A stretch of DNA of 64,000 nucleotides from Microbacterium foliorum. GTDB lineage: Bacteria > Actinomycetota > Actinomycetes > Actinomycetales > Microbacteriaceae. Below are positions 15,801 through 23,158 of the stretch, piece by piece. How positions within the stretch are numbered: position 1 is the first letter of the stretch; each line of letters opens with the position of its first letter. A program made the position numbers and the translations under genes. The notes below the pieces were generated by a model that saw only the letters and a list, made by a program, of their open reading frames with translations, ran no database searches and had not been told where the DNA came from. The stretch is taken from the NCBI RefSeq assembly GCF_003367705.1, contig NZ_CP031425.1:2914001-2978000 (forward strand). Direction: 5' to 3'.

Positions 15801-18615
15801 AGATTCAGTGGATTCGCCGAACGTGTGCGTCACCCTGATCCGTGGCTACACCGTTTCGAAGTCGTCGGACTCTGAGACGACGATGCCCGGCGGAGTCGTG
15901 ACATATACGGTCACCGTCACGAACGTCGGCGCCGTGGACTACACGGACGCGGAGCCTGCCTCCTTCGAAGACGATCTGTCCGGTGTGCTGGATGACGCGA
16001 GCTACAACGGCGACGTCTCTGCCGGCGGTTCCGTCGCGGAGAACACGCTCAGCTGGGCCGGCCCGCTCGCCGTGGGTGAGACCACGACCGTCACGTATTC
16101 GGTGACGGTGAAGGACCCCACCACGGGCGATTCGGTTCTCAAGAACGTCGTGGTGCCGAGCGATCCGACGGGCGAGTGTGTGCCGGGCGAGTGCGCAACG
16201 ACCACCCCGGTGTCATCATTCACAGTCGCGAAGTCGGCGGACGCCGAGACGGTGATGGCCGGTGGCATCGTCACGTACTCGGTGACCGTCACCAATACCG
16301 GTCAGGTCGCCTACACGGATGCCGCCCCGGCGTCGTTCGATGATGATCTGTCTGGTGTTCTCGACGATGCGACGTACAACGGTGACGTCTCTGCAGGCGG
16401 CACGATGACCGAGAACACCCTCACCTGGGCAGGCCCGCTCGCCGTGGGCGAGACCACGACCGTCACATATTCGGTGACCGTGAACGACCCGCTCACCGGT
16501 GACCGCACTCTGCGCAACGCCGTGGTTCCGACCGGACCGGGAAGCAGCTGTGATCCGGATGAGGACTGTGTGACGGAGACTCCGGTCGCTTCTTACACGG
16601 TGTCGAAGGAGTCGGACTCCGCGACGGTCCTCCCCGGGGGCGTCGTGACCTACACGGTCACCGTGACCAACACCGGTGAGGTCCCGTATACGGATGAGAT
16701 GCCTGCGTCCTTCGAGGACGACCTGTCGGGTGTGCTGGACGATGCGGTGTACAACGACGACGCATCGAACGGTGCGGAGGTCTCGGGGAACACCCTGTCG
16801 TGGTCCGGTGCCCTCGGTGTCGGCGAGTCGATCGAGGTCACGTATTCCGTGACCGTGGACGATCCGATCACGGGTGACTTCGAGCTCCTGAACGCGGTCG
16901 CTCCGACCGCACCGGGAGGGAGCTGCGAGGGTGCCTGCACGACCGACACCCCCGCGGGCTCGTACCGCGTGGTGAAGTCCACCACGGCCACCGAGGTGCT
17001 GCCCGGCGACGTCGTCGAGTACTCGATCACCGTGACCAACATCGGAAAGGTCGCCTTTACGGATGACGCTCCCGCGTCGTTCACCGACGACCTGTCGGCG
17101 GTGCTCGATGATGCTGTCTACAACGGCGATGCGACGAGCTCGACTGGCGCAGGCGTCAGCTACGCCGACCCGCAGCTCGCATGGTCTGACGCGCTCGATG
17201 TCGGCGAGACCGTCACCATCACCTACTCGGTGACTGTGAACGATCCGGCCACAGGTGATCGGCAGCTCGCCAACACGGTGGTGACGCCCCCGGGATCCGG
17301 CGCGAACTGCGTGGATGGATCGACAGATCCTGCCTGCGTGGCGAACGTCCCCGCCGCCTCGTACACGGTCGCGAAGTCAGCGTCTCCGGGCACGGCTCTC
17401 CCGGGTGACATCGTGACCTACACGGTCACCGTCACCAACACCGGAGCGGTCGCTTACACCGACGAGAACCCGGCGTCGTTCACCGATGACCTCTCCCGCG
17501 TGCTCGACGATGCCGACTACAACGGCGACGTCTCGGTCGGCGGCGAGGTATCGGGTGACACGCTCACGTGGAACGGGCCGCTCGAAGTCGGCGAGACGAT
17601 TCAGGTGACCTACACGGTGACGGTGAATGACCCTGTCGCGGGGGACTTCACCCTTCGCAACGTGGTCGCCCCGTCTTCGCCGGGAGGCTCATGCGTCGAG
17701 GGCTCATGCATCACGGACACGCCGGTCGCTTCGTACACGGTCGTGAAGACCGCGGATGTCGAGGACGTCACCCTGGGCGGTGTCGTCATCTACACCGTCA
17801 CCGTCACGAACACCGGACAGGTGCCGTACACGCAGGACGCTCCGGCCTCCATCGTCGACGACCTGTCCGATGTGCTCGACGACGCGACCTACAACGACGA
17901 CGCCACCGCGGGTGCGCAGGTATCGGGGACGAACCTCACCTGGACAGGCGAGCTCGGAGTCGACGAAGTGATTGCGATCACCTACTCGGTCACGGTGAAC
18001 CAGCCGGCGACCGGCGATGGAAATCTCCGGAACAGCGTGACCAGCGACAGCCCCGGTGGTGGATGTGCAGCCGATTCGGACTGCATCGTCAACACGCCGG
18101 TCTCCAGCTACCACGTGATGAAGACGTCCTCCGCGTCGACGGCATCGGTAGGCGACAGAGTGACGTTCACGATCACGGTCACCAACACCGGAAAGGTCGC
18201 GTACACCGACGAACGTCCGGCGACGTTCACGGATGATCTGACGTCGTCTCTGGCGGTGGGCTCCTACAACGGAGATGCCACCGAGGGAGCGACATACGAC
18301 AAGCCGGTGCTGTCCTGGGCTGGAGCCGTCGGCGTGGGAGAGAGTGTGGACATCACGTACTCCGTCACGGTGACCTCCACGGGGCAGCTCCGCAACGTCG
18401 TTGTCACCCCCGACGGGTCGGGGGCGAACTGCTCGAGCGATTCGGATGATCCTGACTGCCGGACGACGACGACGGTCGTTCCGCCGGGCCTGGCGATCAC
18501 GGGTGGGGCGATGTGGATCGGTGGCGGCGTCGCCGGTGCCGCGCTCCTGATTCTCGGACTCTGGCTCGTCTCTCGACGACGTGCCGAGCAGGCTGGGCTC
18601 TCATCGCAGGGCTGA
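12838..18615 (+). CDS. Giant LAXTG-anchored DUF11-repeat surface protein, copy A
   Basis: A 1925-residue secreted, wall-anchored protein. The signal peptide spans residues 1-35 (basic RKSWGRR, then a hydrophobic core ending SPAMA-A). Residues 36-880 form unique beta-rich adhesin-like domains, and about 881-1000 is a first DUF11 domain. Seven tandem DUF11-type repeats begin near residues 1004, 1128, 1253, 1376, 1509, 1633 and 1758 (about 124 aa each; signatures VTYTVTVTNTG and DDLSGVLDDA). The C-terminus has the class-E sorting signal LAITG (1885-1889), a membrane helix and SRRRAEQ. Sortase E recognises LAXTG in high-GC Gram-positives. AAGGAGA precedes the ATG. From residue 1003 to the end it matches copy B closely, while the N-terminal half does not. 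The role is probably a surface stalk presenting a binding head, which is inference. Confidence 0.9.
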   Translation: MSESRKSWGRRLSAVLALLALTVTGVGVASPAMAAPSLGLTMTAIGATVASGDTTTYQISWSCSSTVETCDTGTITVPVPTLTPYSSVATTYVAGTASTGGFSSDPTVSGGVIRWTMLDVVPAGSSGTMTFTVRVPNMASPNGATIVPVATYTTSGVTQTASSTKTVVSSPDLLTDKRLVSNQTPGLDVPVAYQVTTGHRSGINPNTGRHGNAPANGTWAIDNVVTVDRLPVGAEFVSATGGGVYDSDAHTVTWPAWSENGAFVIPPTYQVVLRYPSSVFSTASEATNTATATANPYLAPDETVNSSDDATHGFAASTARGAVTKNGSLTRANGGSRGGTTAWQIGISNSGTIPLNVDLTDALPCIWSSPTDGTTTCATPAIRNVGLTLTGGVAENPYTIDYVTNLGNTGTVTLVATPNTVTLPQQSSTEWVTSLRVRATMVGGDSASLQVSGQVSSDLPEDSSDAIYRNANVPKGSPVFLENCLSGTLTNSISGDVVQQVRDVCGYVKVDPDRPIVRVAKNMTDNVQGPGGQMGVEFVLSTQASRVNWSPVLTDLLPADLRFVPGSFTTAGLTTGAKTVLPDADLQVQVIDDYEGTGRQLVRVSWPGTGGLAPSTAWGNVKFKVAVQPGASVGQHSNELAVFDSKYSTVGCVVNTSRTDADGFVDDSQRVGCATAATYSVVSTPAVGGTKWVRGSEDADFTAAPGIGAVLPGEPATYRLDVTNLGNVPLSDVVAYDILPHVGDTGVGPASDAGRGSQWQTLLSGTVDAGGSAEIMYSLSTNPCRGEVMAVGGTRGSAPAGCVDDWSATLPSDPADVRAIRIDFGDRTFAPGEVQEVTLPVTTPADAEGIAWNSFAVSAVDDSNGNAILPVEPNVVGLRTSPSLSIDKSASTAEIGRGGEITWTIKVTNTGTGLAEGVIVVDEIQDGMDFVSADATNGAYDPETSTWALESGIPVGEDAVLTLVTRVRDDAKMAEVCNIATVSVTGTEDSVDSPNVCVTLIRGYTVSKSSDSETTMPGGVVTYTVTVTNVGAVDYTDAEPASFEDDLSGVLDDASYNGDVSAGGSVAENTLSWAGPLAVGETTTVTYSVTVKDPTTGDSVLKNVVVPSDPTGECVPGECATTTPVSSFTVAKSADAETVMAGGIVTYSVTVTNTGQVAYTDAAPASFDDDLSGVLDDATYNGDVSAGGTMTENTLTWAGPLAVGETTTVTYSVTVNDPLTGDRTLRNAVVPTGPGSSCDPDEDCVTETPVASYTVSKESDSATVLPGGVVTYTVTVTNTGEVPYTDEMPASFEDDLSGVLDDAVYNDDASNGAEVSGNTLSWSGALGVGESIEVTYSVTVDDPITGDFELLNAVAPTAPGGSCEGACTTDTPAGSYRVVKSTTATEVLPGDVVEYSITVTNIGKVAFTDDAPASFTDDLSAVLDDAVYNGDATSSTGAGVSYADPQLAWSDALDVGETVTITYSVTVNDPATGDRQLANTVVTPPGSGANCVDGSTDPACVANVPAASYTVAKSASPGTALPGDIVTYTVTVTNTGAVAYTDENPASFTDDLSRVLDDADYNGDVSVGGEVSGDTLTWNGPLEVGETIQVTYTVTVNDPVAGDFTLRNVVAPSSPGGSCVEGSCITDTPVASYTVVKTADVEDVTLGGVVIYTVTVTNTGQVPYTQDAPASIVDDLSDVLDDATYNDDATAGAQVSGTNLTWTGELGVDEVIAITYSVTVNQPATGDGNLRNSVTSDSPGGGCAADSDCIVNTPVSSYHVMKTSSASTASVGDRVTFTITVTNTGKVAYTDERPATFTDDLTSSLAVGSYNGDATEGATYDKPVLSWAGAVGVGESVDITYSVTVTSTGQLRNVVVTPDGSGANCSSDSDDPDCRTTTTVVPPGLAITGGAMWIGGGVAGAALLILGLWLVSRRRAEQAGLSSQG

Positions 18616-18624
18616 TCTGAGAGC

Positions 18625-18661
18625 GAGTGGCGGCCACGGAACTTCTCCTTGGCCGCCACTC
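18625..18661 (+). terminator. Strong hairpin between adhesin A and its sigma gene
   Basis: Perfect 12-bp arms GAGTGGCGGCCA (18625-18636) and TGGCCGCCACTC (18650-18661) with a 13-nt loop, starting 9 bp after the adhesin stop. No U-tract follows. It may terminate or attenuate read-through into the sigma gene, or stabilise the adhesin mRNA end. A hairpin of related sequence lies at the same place in copy B. Confidence 0.6.
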
Positions 18662-18699
18662 GTGTGCGAGCTGTGGGAACGCGCACGAGAGAATGAACT

Positions 18700-20448
18700 A
18701 TGGACGAGAACCAGGGCCCGACGCTCGGTGATGTCGCGGATGAGGACCTCCTTGAACAGGTTCGACGTGGTGACATGGGCGCGTACGGACTGCTGTGGGA
18801 ACGTCACGCGGGGCCGGCAAGGTCGGTTGCGCGCACTTTCGCCGGTCTCGACGCCGACGACCTCGTCTCCGAGGCCTTTGAACGACTCCTCGTCTCTCTT
18901 CAAGCCGGGAAGGGTCCTCAAGGAGCATTCCGCCCCTACCTGATCATGACGGTGCGGAACGTCGCGCGGCGCCAATACAACAGGGACGTACCCCGGGCAG
19001 AGACCGACTTCGACTTCATGATCGACGCTGACGCGCCTGAGGGTGAGAGCGCCGCGGTTCAGGGGCAACGCCACCGAGCAGTCAGTGAAGCGCTCCAGTC
19101 TCTGCCTCCGCGGTGGCAGGAAGCGCTGTGGTATGCCGAGGTCGACGGCCTCCGACCGCGAGAGATGGCCGGGTCTCTCGGCCTCTCCGCCAACGCTGTC
19201 TCCGCACTCGTGCTCCGAGCGAAGCGTGGTTTCCGCGATGCATGGGTGACTGCCCAGCTCGCCAGAGCCGATTCGCCAGAGTGTCAGCAGACCCTCTCCG
19301 ACATCGGCGCGTACTCGCGCGACGGCCTCGCCCCGCGCGCGACCAAGAAGGTCGACGCGCACATCGCGACGTGCGAGTCGTGCACAGCTGCGCTGGAGGA
19401 AGCCCGCGAGATCGCGCATTCCCTCGCTCTCGTTTTGCTTCCCGCCGTGGCAGGTGCGGCAGGTGCCATCGGGTATCTGTCGACCATGCGCCCCCCGGCG
19501 ATGCCCGAAATGCAGCTCCCGGTCACGACCGCGGCGGCTGGCGAAGGCCCCGTCGAAGACGCACCCCGAAGCTCAACCACACGGCGGCTCGGTGCCGCAG
19601 CCCTCGTAGCCGTCCTCCTGATCGGCGGCGGAAGTGCCGCCGCGACCCTCTGGCAGTCAGACCAGGGCGCGACGCCGCCACTGTCTGAAGAGCAGACGCA
19701 GAGCTCGATCGCATCCAAGCCCGCACCTTCCCCGTTCCCTTTCGTGAAGGCACCCCCAGATGGACCCCAAGACGAGGATCCGGCGATGCCGCCTCCGGAG
19801 ATCACGCGGCCAGACACCCCTGTCGTCCCCGATCGCCCGCAAGACCCGACGGACACCGTCCAGCCCCCGGATACACGACAGAACCCGGGAACGCCGACCC
19901 CGACGGTCGCTCCCTCGGACCCTGAAACACCTGACATGGCGGTTCTCCAGGATGACTCCCGCATGTACCCGCGAGTGGCGGGAACGGACGCTGTCCCTGG
20001 CGCACGGATCGAGATCAGCGACGCTGCCGACACTCTCCTCGCAGTCACGACAGCAGACAGTCGGGGGCACTGGACCACATCGCTCGTGAAGAGCGGGCCA
20101 GGCACCTTTACGGTCTCCGCATCTCAGACCGTGCTCGGACTCGAGTCGGAACGGTCCGCTCCGATGACCTACACCGTCACGGATCCCCCTTCCTCTGGAC
20201 GGCCACTCGCTGGCGCCGTGGTGGACGCGGCACGGTTCAACTTTCGTTTAGACCTGCCTCCTGGCACGGTGATCCAGCGCCAGGTCCTCGGCCAGTCGTC
20301 TATTCAGACCCTGACTATGCCCGCCTCGGGCGCGTGGAATGAGTATCTCGCAGTCGCGCCAGGCGACCGGATACTCCGTCTCCGGTACGCGCTCCCCGAA
20401 ACGCGGGATTTCGGCCCCTGGGCGGAAACCGAATTCACTGCACGATGA
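18700..20448 (+). CDS. ECF sigma factor fused to zinc anti-sigma domain, membrane segments and Ig-like tail, copy A
   Basis: A 582-residue fusion. Residues 12-100 are sigma region 2 (DLLEQVRRGDMGAYGLLWERH, DADDLVSEAFERLL). About 125-190 is region 4 (LPPRWQEALWYAEVDG, then HTH MAGSLGLSANAVSALVLRAKRG). A zinc anti-sigma motif, H-x3-C-x2-C, uses His221, Cys225 and Cys228. Hydrophobic segments lie near 242-262 and 297-317, a Pro/Asp-rich linker at about 340-420, and an Ig-like domain from about 423. The last 80 residues form a further beta-rich module. ECF groups with fused zinc domains and membrane segments are known in actinobacteria. Pairing with a sortase-E adhesin suggests that an envelope signal controls surface-protein expression, which is inference. 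The start has only a weak GAGAG upstream. Confidence 0.88.
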   Translation: MDENQGPTLGDVADEDLLEQVRRGDMGAYGLLWERHAGPARSVARTFAGLDADDLVSEAFERLLVSLQAGKGPQGAFRPYLIMTVRNVARRQYNRDVPRAETDFDFMIDADAPEGESAAVQGQRHRAVSEALQSLPPRWQEALWYAEVDGLRPREMAGSLGLSANAVSALVLRAKRGFRDAWVTAQLARADSPECQQTLSDIGAYSRDGLAPRATKKVDAHIATCESCTAALEEAREIAHSLALVLLPAVAGAAGAIGYLSTMRPPAMPEMQLPVTTAAAGEGPVEDAPRSSTTRRLGAAALVAVLLIGGGSAAATLWQSDQGATPPLSEEQTQSSIASKPAPSPFPFVKAPPDGPQDEDPAMPPPEITRPDTPVVPDRPQDPTDTVQPPDTRQNPGTPTPTVAPSDPETPDMAVLQDDSRMYPRVAGTDAVPGARIEISDAADTLLAVTTADSRGHWTTSLVKSGPGTFTVSASQTVLGLESERSAPMTYTVTDPPSSGRPLAGAVVDAARFNFRLDLPPGTVIQRQVLGQSSIQTLTMPASGAWNEYLAVAPGDRILRLRYALPETRDFGPWAETEFTAR

Positions 20449-20473
20449 CTCAGCAATCAGTGACATAAGACGA

Positions 20474-20501
20474 GGGGGAGAGAGCTAAGGCCCTCTCCCC
20501 C
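20474..20501 (+). terminator. Rho-independent-like terminator of sigma gene A
   Basis: GGGGGAGAG (20474-20482) pairs with CTCTCCCCC (20493-20501), a 9-bp perfect stem starting 25 bp after the sigma stop, followed by GTGTTCGCT. The same stem appears after sigma gene B. Confidence 0.7.
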
Positions 20502-20768
20502 GTGTTCGCTATATGTCTAAAAGGCGGCGCCCGACAGAGCACGCGTGAAGCCCGCCGATAATTGTCGACCTATGCATAAGACCCCCGAACCGCGAAATCC
20601 CGACGCCAGATCGAAGAAACCACTCGGCTCGAGCGACATTGAGATGACCTGGATCCTCTCGATTCTCTTCACAGTTCCACGTCATGATTCGGAACCCGTG
20701 TGATGGAGATAGTGGATCCTCTCCCAGTGATCCATCCCAAGAAAGCCCGCACTTCACGCTGCGGGCTC

Positions 20769-20799
20769 GGTGTGGGGGGCTCTCCCCGCCCCCCACACC
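20769..20799. terminator. Very stable GC hairpin at arm A edge (bidirectional)
   Basis: GGTGTGGGGGGC (20769-20780) and GCCCCCCACACC (20788-20799) form a perfect 12-bp stem with loop TCTCCCC. A smaller stem, GCCCGCA/TGCGGGC, lies just left of it (20745-20766). It sits 23 bp from the stop of the convergent FBP gene, so it may terminate transcription from both sides. A near-identical hairpin ends arm B. Confidence 0.6.
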
Positions 20800-20822
20800 T
20801 ACCGCCGCGGAGCCGCCTCGCC

Positions 20823-21308
20823 CTAGCCCCGGACGGCCGCGATGAACGCCCCGACGTGCTCCTGCAGCCTGAGGATGCGCAGTTCGCGGGCGAGTTCGCG
20901 GTCATACCCCTCGTAGGCGAGCGGTGGCAGCATCCGCACGTTCTGCGAGCATCCGAACTCCGCGCACAGCAGGGTGCCGATGGTGTCGCCCTTGCGACCG
21001 GCGGAGCCTGCCTTGCGTGCGACGTAGAGCTGCACGTCGTTGCGGAGCGTCACGTCCTCGCACCACGAGCACTGCGCCCTGGCGAGAACGCGCTGCTCGG
21101 CCCGCTGCAGGATGACGCCTGTGACGACGTCGTCGACCCAGGCGACGACGTACGAGCGACGGGGGAGCTTCGGATCGACCCAGCCGAGGTAGTCGAGCTT
21201 CTCGACGTCGAGGTCGGCGAAGCCGGCCGGCAGGGTCAGGTCGGAGACCTCTTTACGGGAGGCGTTGAGGAAGGAGGCGCGCAGGGTGCGCTCGTCGATG
21301 GGACGCAT
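20823..21308 (-). CDS. FBP-domain protein (EF-G-binding, treble-clef zinc finger)
   Basis: A 161-residue protein matching the C-terminal zinc domain of fibronectin-binding/EF-G-binding (FBP, FusB-like) proteins. It has C-S-W-C (CSWCEDVT) and C-x4-C (CAEFGCSQN) pairs about 35 residues apart, forming a zinc treble-clef, with YVARKAGSAGRKGDTIGTLLC between them. LDYLGWVDPKLPRRSYVV near residue 40 is conserved in actinobacterial members. FusB-type relatives bind EF-G and assist its release from the ribosome; whether this protein does so is unknown. It converges on the sigma A module with the GC hairpin between. Confidence 0.85.
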   Translation of the reverse strand: MRPIDERTLRASFLNASRKEVSDLTLPAGFADLDVEKLDYLGWVDPKLPRRSYVVAWVDDVVTGVILQRAEQRVLARAQCSWCEDVTLRNDVQLYVARKAGSAGRKGDTIGTLLCAEFGCSQNVRMLPPLAYEGYDRELARELRILRLQEHVGAFIAAVRG

Positions 21309-21635
21309 GAGGGTGCAGACTTTCGTGTCGGCCGCGCGAGGCGGCGGGCCGCCGAGCGGCGGCAGGAGAAGAGGGAGCGCATCACGACGGATGCGGGGTA
21401 CGACGGGCCACCGGGGACGGGATGTTCCGACTCCGGCCGATCGTCAGCCTCTGACCGTGGCGCTGAGTGCGCCCACGGCTCCGTTCCGCGCTCTACCCGG
21501 CGTCCGGGGAGCACTCTTCGACAACAGCACCCGGAGAGTCTACGCCCGTTTGTTTCACCGCGTGTCGGTCCCGGTTCCCTCGGTGTCTCGACCGCCTTAC
21601 TCTTGCCGGAACGTCCACTCACGAAGGAGACCACC
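21309..21635. other. Divergent promoter gap, no gene seen
   Basis: These 327 bp lie between the leftward FBP gene and the rightward gene at 21636. Open frames here run through both neighbours and have no ribosome sites of their own. An AAGGAGA at 21624-21630 serves the downstream gene. I see no repeat or clear operator. Confidence 0.5.
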
Positions 21636-21983
21636 GTGTCCACGCCGCTGAACAGCCTTCCGCCCCTCTCGGTGCGTGAGCGTTCCGCGTGCATGTGCCG
21701 GCACGGCTTCGCGTGCTCCTCCTTCGCCGAGGGCCACGCCCTGCACCTCATCCAGGCGCGCATGGCATCGGCGACGCCGAGCGACCGGGTCGACGCGGTC
21801 GTGGAGCACGCCGATGCGCTCTCGGGAACCCTCGCCGTGCGCACCCTCGACGGCATCGCCCACGAGATCTGGAGTGCGGCGGGGGCCGCTCTCGAGGCTC
21901 CCGTCGGCACCCCGGTCGCGCTGCACGTGCGCTACGGCGTGCTCTCCGTCGGGCGCACGCAGTTCAACATCGCGCTCCTCTGA
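21636..21983 (+). CDS. Conserved small hypothetical protein
   Basis: A 115-residue protein of unrecognised family. GTG 21636 is chosen because AAGGAGA lies 5 nt upstream; the open frame extends much further left but without a ribosome site. A C-M-C-R-H-G-F-A-C-S-S segment near residue 22 could bind a metal. The C-terminal half is beta-rich, with LSGTLAVRTLDGIAHEIWS and ALHVRYGVLSVGRTQFNIAL, resembling a small barrel. It is predicted cytoplasmic, without signal peptide or membrane segments. Its neighbour on the right is a copper-storage protein on the opposite strand. Confidence 0.7.
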   Translation: MSTPLNSLPPLSVRERSACMCRHGFACSSFAEGHALHLIQARMASATPSDRVDAVVEHADALSGTLAVRTLDGIAHEIWSAAGAALEAPVGTPVALHVRYGVLSVGRTQFNIALL

Positions 21984-22002
21984 CGCCCTCGGGGAGCGAG
22001 GG

Positions 22003-22404
22003 TCAGGCGCTCGCCATCATCATGTCCTTCACTGCCATGCAGGCGTCCATGCAGTCCTTGCACGCCTGAGCGCACATCCGGCAGGCGTCGCTGTGATCCG
22101 CGTGCTGCATGCACTCGTCCATGCACGTCTGGCACATCGCGATGCAGGCGTCGAGCATCGCCATCATCGACGCGGCGGTCATCCCCTGCATCCGCAGCAT
22201 CGACCTCATCATGGTGCCCGCCATGTCGGCGCAGTTCATGCACGCCGGGCTGCAGTCCATCATCTGCGTCGAGCACACCGTGCATGCCTGCTCGCACGCC
22301 GCGCAGGCGTCCATGCACGCCTGCAGGACGGACATGTCCATCGCCGCCATGTCGGGCATCGACTTCATGCTCTGCGTCATGGCGCCCATCATCATCGAGT
22401 CCAT
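22003..22404 (-). CDS. Four-helix-bundle copper storage protein (Csp3/DUF326 type)
   Basis: A 133-residue protein with 17 Cys and 32 Met. The cysteines are spaced along helices in C-x2-C and C-x3-C patterns (CMDACAACEQAC, CMNCADM, CIAMCQTCMDEC, CRMCAQACKDCMDAC). This is the Csp plan, in which thiols lining a four-helix bundle hold many Cu(I) ions. There is no signal peptide, so it is probably cytosolic like Csp3, though the Met-rich N-terminus is unusual. The likely role is buffering or storage of copper. No copper-responsive regulator is adjacent. Confidence 0.88.
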   Translation of the reverse strand: MDSMMMGAMTQSMKSMPDMAAMDMSVLQACMDACAACEQACTVCSTQMMDCSPACMNCADMAGTMMRSMLRMQGMTAASMMAMLDACIAMCQTCMDECMQHADHSDACRMCAQACKDCMDACMAVKDMMMASA

Positions 22405-22610
22405 CTGTACCGCCTCCGTCGTCGGCCGCAGCCGGGGTGAGAGCGGGCAGGACCACCCGCCTGAGGGCCAGGCTAGTCCGCCCGGACGACCACGTCGATG
22501 ATCGATCCGCGGCTCTCACGAGCCGCGCCCGTTGTCAATCCCGTGTGCAGCATCCGTGGCCCGTGCGAGGTTGGTCGGACATTGATCGACAGATGAGAGG
22601 ACGGCACGCC

Positions 22611-22817
22611 ATGAGCGGAGCAGACGACATCAAGAACACGGCCGAGAAGGCCGGGGGCAAGATCAAGGAAGGCGTCGGCAAGGTCACCGACAACGAGAAG
22701 CTCGAGGCCGAGGGCCGCGCCGACCAGACCAAGGCGTCGGCCAAGCAGGCCGGCGAGAACGTGAAGGATGCCGCGCACAACGCCGGCGAGAACCTTCGGG
22801 ACGGTCTCAAGGACTGA
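22611..22817 (+). CDS. CsbD-family stress protein
   Basis: A 68-residue hydrophilic, Lys/Glu/Ala-rich protein. It opens MSGADDIKNTAEKAGGKIKE and continues GVGKVTDNEKLEAEGRADQTKA, the CsbD signature, followed by a short amphipathic repeat with KQAGENVKDAAHNAGENLRDG. CsbD proteins are induced by general stress in Gram-positives; the molecular role is unknown. A GAGAGGA lies upstream at slightly long spacing. The stop is followed by a small GC hairpin (GGCGGGCGCGAGCCCGCC region near 22829). Confidence 0.87.
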   Translation: MSGADDIKNTAEKAGGKIKEGVGKVTDNEKLEAEGRADQTKASAKQAGENVKDAAHNAGENLRDGLKD

Positions 22818-22881
22818 GTGATCTCACCGGCGGGCGCGAGCCCGCCGGTGCAGTCCCGCCGGCGAGAGAGGAGTAGAGATC

Positions 22882-23148
22882 ATGCCCGGACGCAGGAACA
22901 GTTCGCTCAAGGACCCGGAGCTCTACGAAGAGCTCCGCGACGACGGCGCATCGAAGGAGAAGGCCGCACGCATCTCGAATGCGGCGGCGAGGGATGGACG
23001 CAGCGCCGTCGGCAGACGCGGCGGAGAGCACGGCGAGTACGAGGACTGGACGGTCTCGGAGCTGCGCGCCCGCGCCAAGGAGCTGGGCCTGTCGGGCTAC
23101 AGCCGCATGCGCAAAGAGAAGCTGATCTCCACGCTCAGAGACCATTAG
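22882..23148 (+). CDS. DUF7218 protein with Rho-N/SAP-like C-terminus
   Basis: An 88-residue protein. The N-terminal half (MPGRRNSSLKDPELYEELRDDGASKEKAARISNAAA) is the DUF7218 pattern found in many actinobacteria. The C-terminal half (WTVSELRARAKELGLSGYSRMRKEKLISTLR) is a Rho-N/SAP-like helix-extended-helix, a fold that often binds nucleic acid. A GAGAGGAG upstream supports ATG 22882. It lies between CsbD and YbdK genes, all rightward. Its function is unknown; nucleic-acid association is inferred from the fold. Confidence 0.82.
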   Translation: MPGRRNSSLKDPELYEELRDDGASKEKAARISNAAARDGRSAVGRRGGEHGEYEDWTVSELRARAKELGLSGYSRMRKEKLISTLRDH

Positions 23149-23158
23149 GTTCGCCCCC

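Larger units (their letters stand above)
15847..20802 (+). repeat. Inverted-repeat arm A (partner 45488-50483)
   Basis: This segment contains the last 923 codons of adhesin A, the intergenic hairpin, the sigma/anti-sigma fusion gene, its terminator and about 300 bp of downstream DNA. All of it reappears in inverted orientation at 45488-50483. The adhesin portions are exactly equal in length (2769 bp each) and so are the sigma genes (1749 bp each). The two hairpin-ended edges are recognisably the same sequence. Left of 15847 the adhesins are unrelated; right of about 20802 similarity stops. Confidence 0.88.
20449..20822. other. Intergenic region duplicated at 45488-45882
   Basis: No gene is seen here. 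The first part carries the sigma gene's terminator and the last part a GC-rich hairpin at 20769-20799. The middle (about 20520-20760) aligns by eye with the reverse complement of 45545-45780, including shared words such as GATCACTGGGA, GATCCACTAT and ATAGGTCGACA. This shows that the duplication extends past the genes. Confidence 0.65.

Noticed and set aside
15847..18420. Possible CRISPR-like or satellite array inside adhesin A
   Set aside because: The roughly 372-bp periodicity is coding: seven DUF11 protein repeats in frame, diverged at DNA level, without spacers.
20700..21635. Long N-terminal extension of the gene at 21636
   Set aside because: It is antisense to the FBP gene and includes the GC hairpin; a perfect AAGGAGA site fixes the start at GTG 21636.
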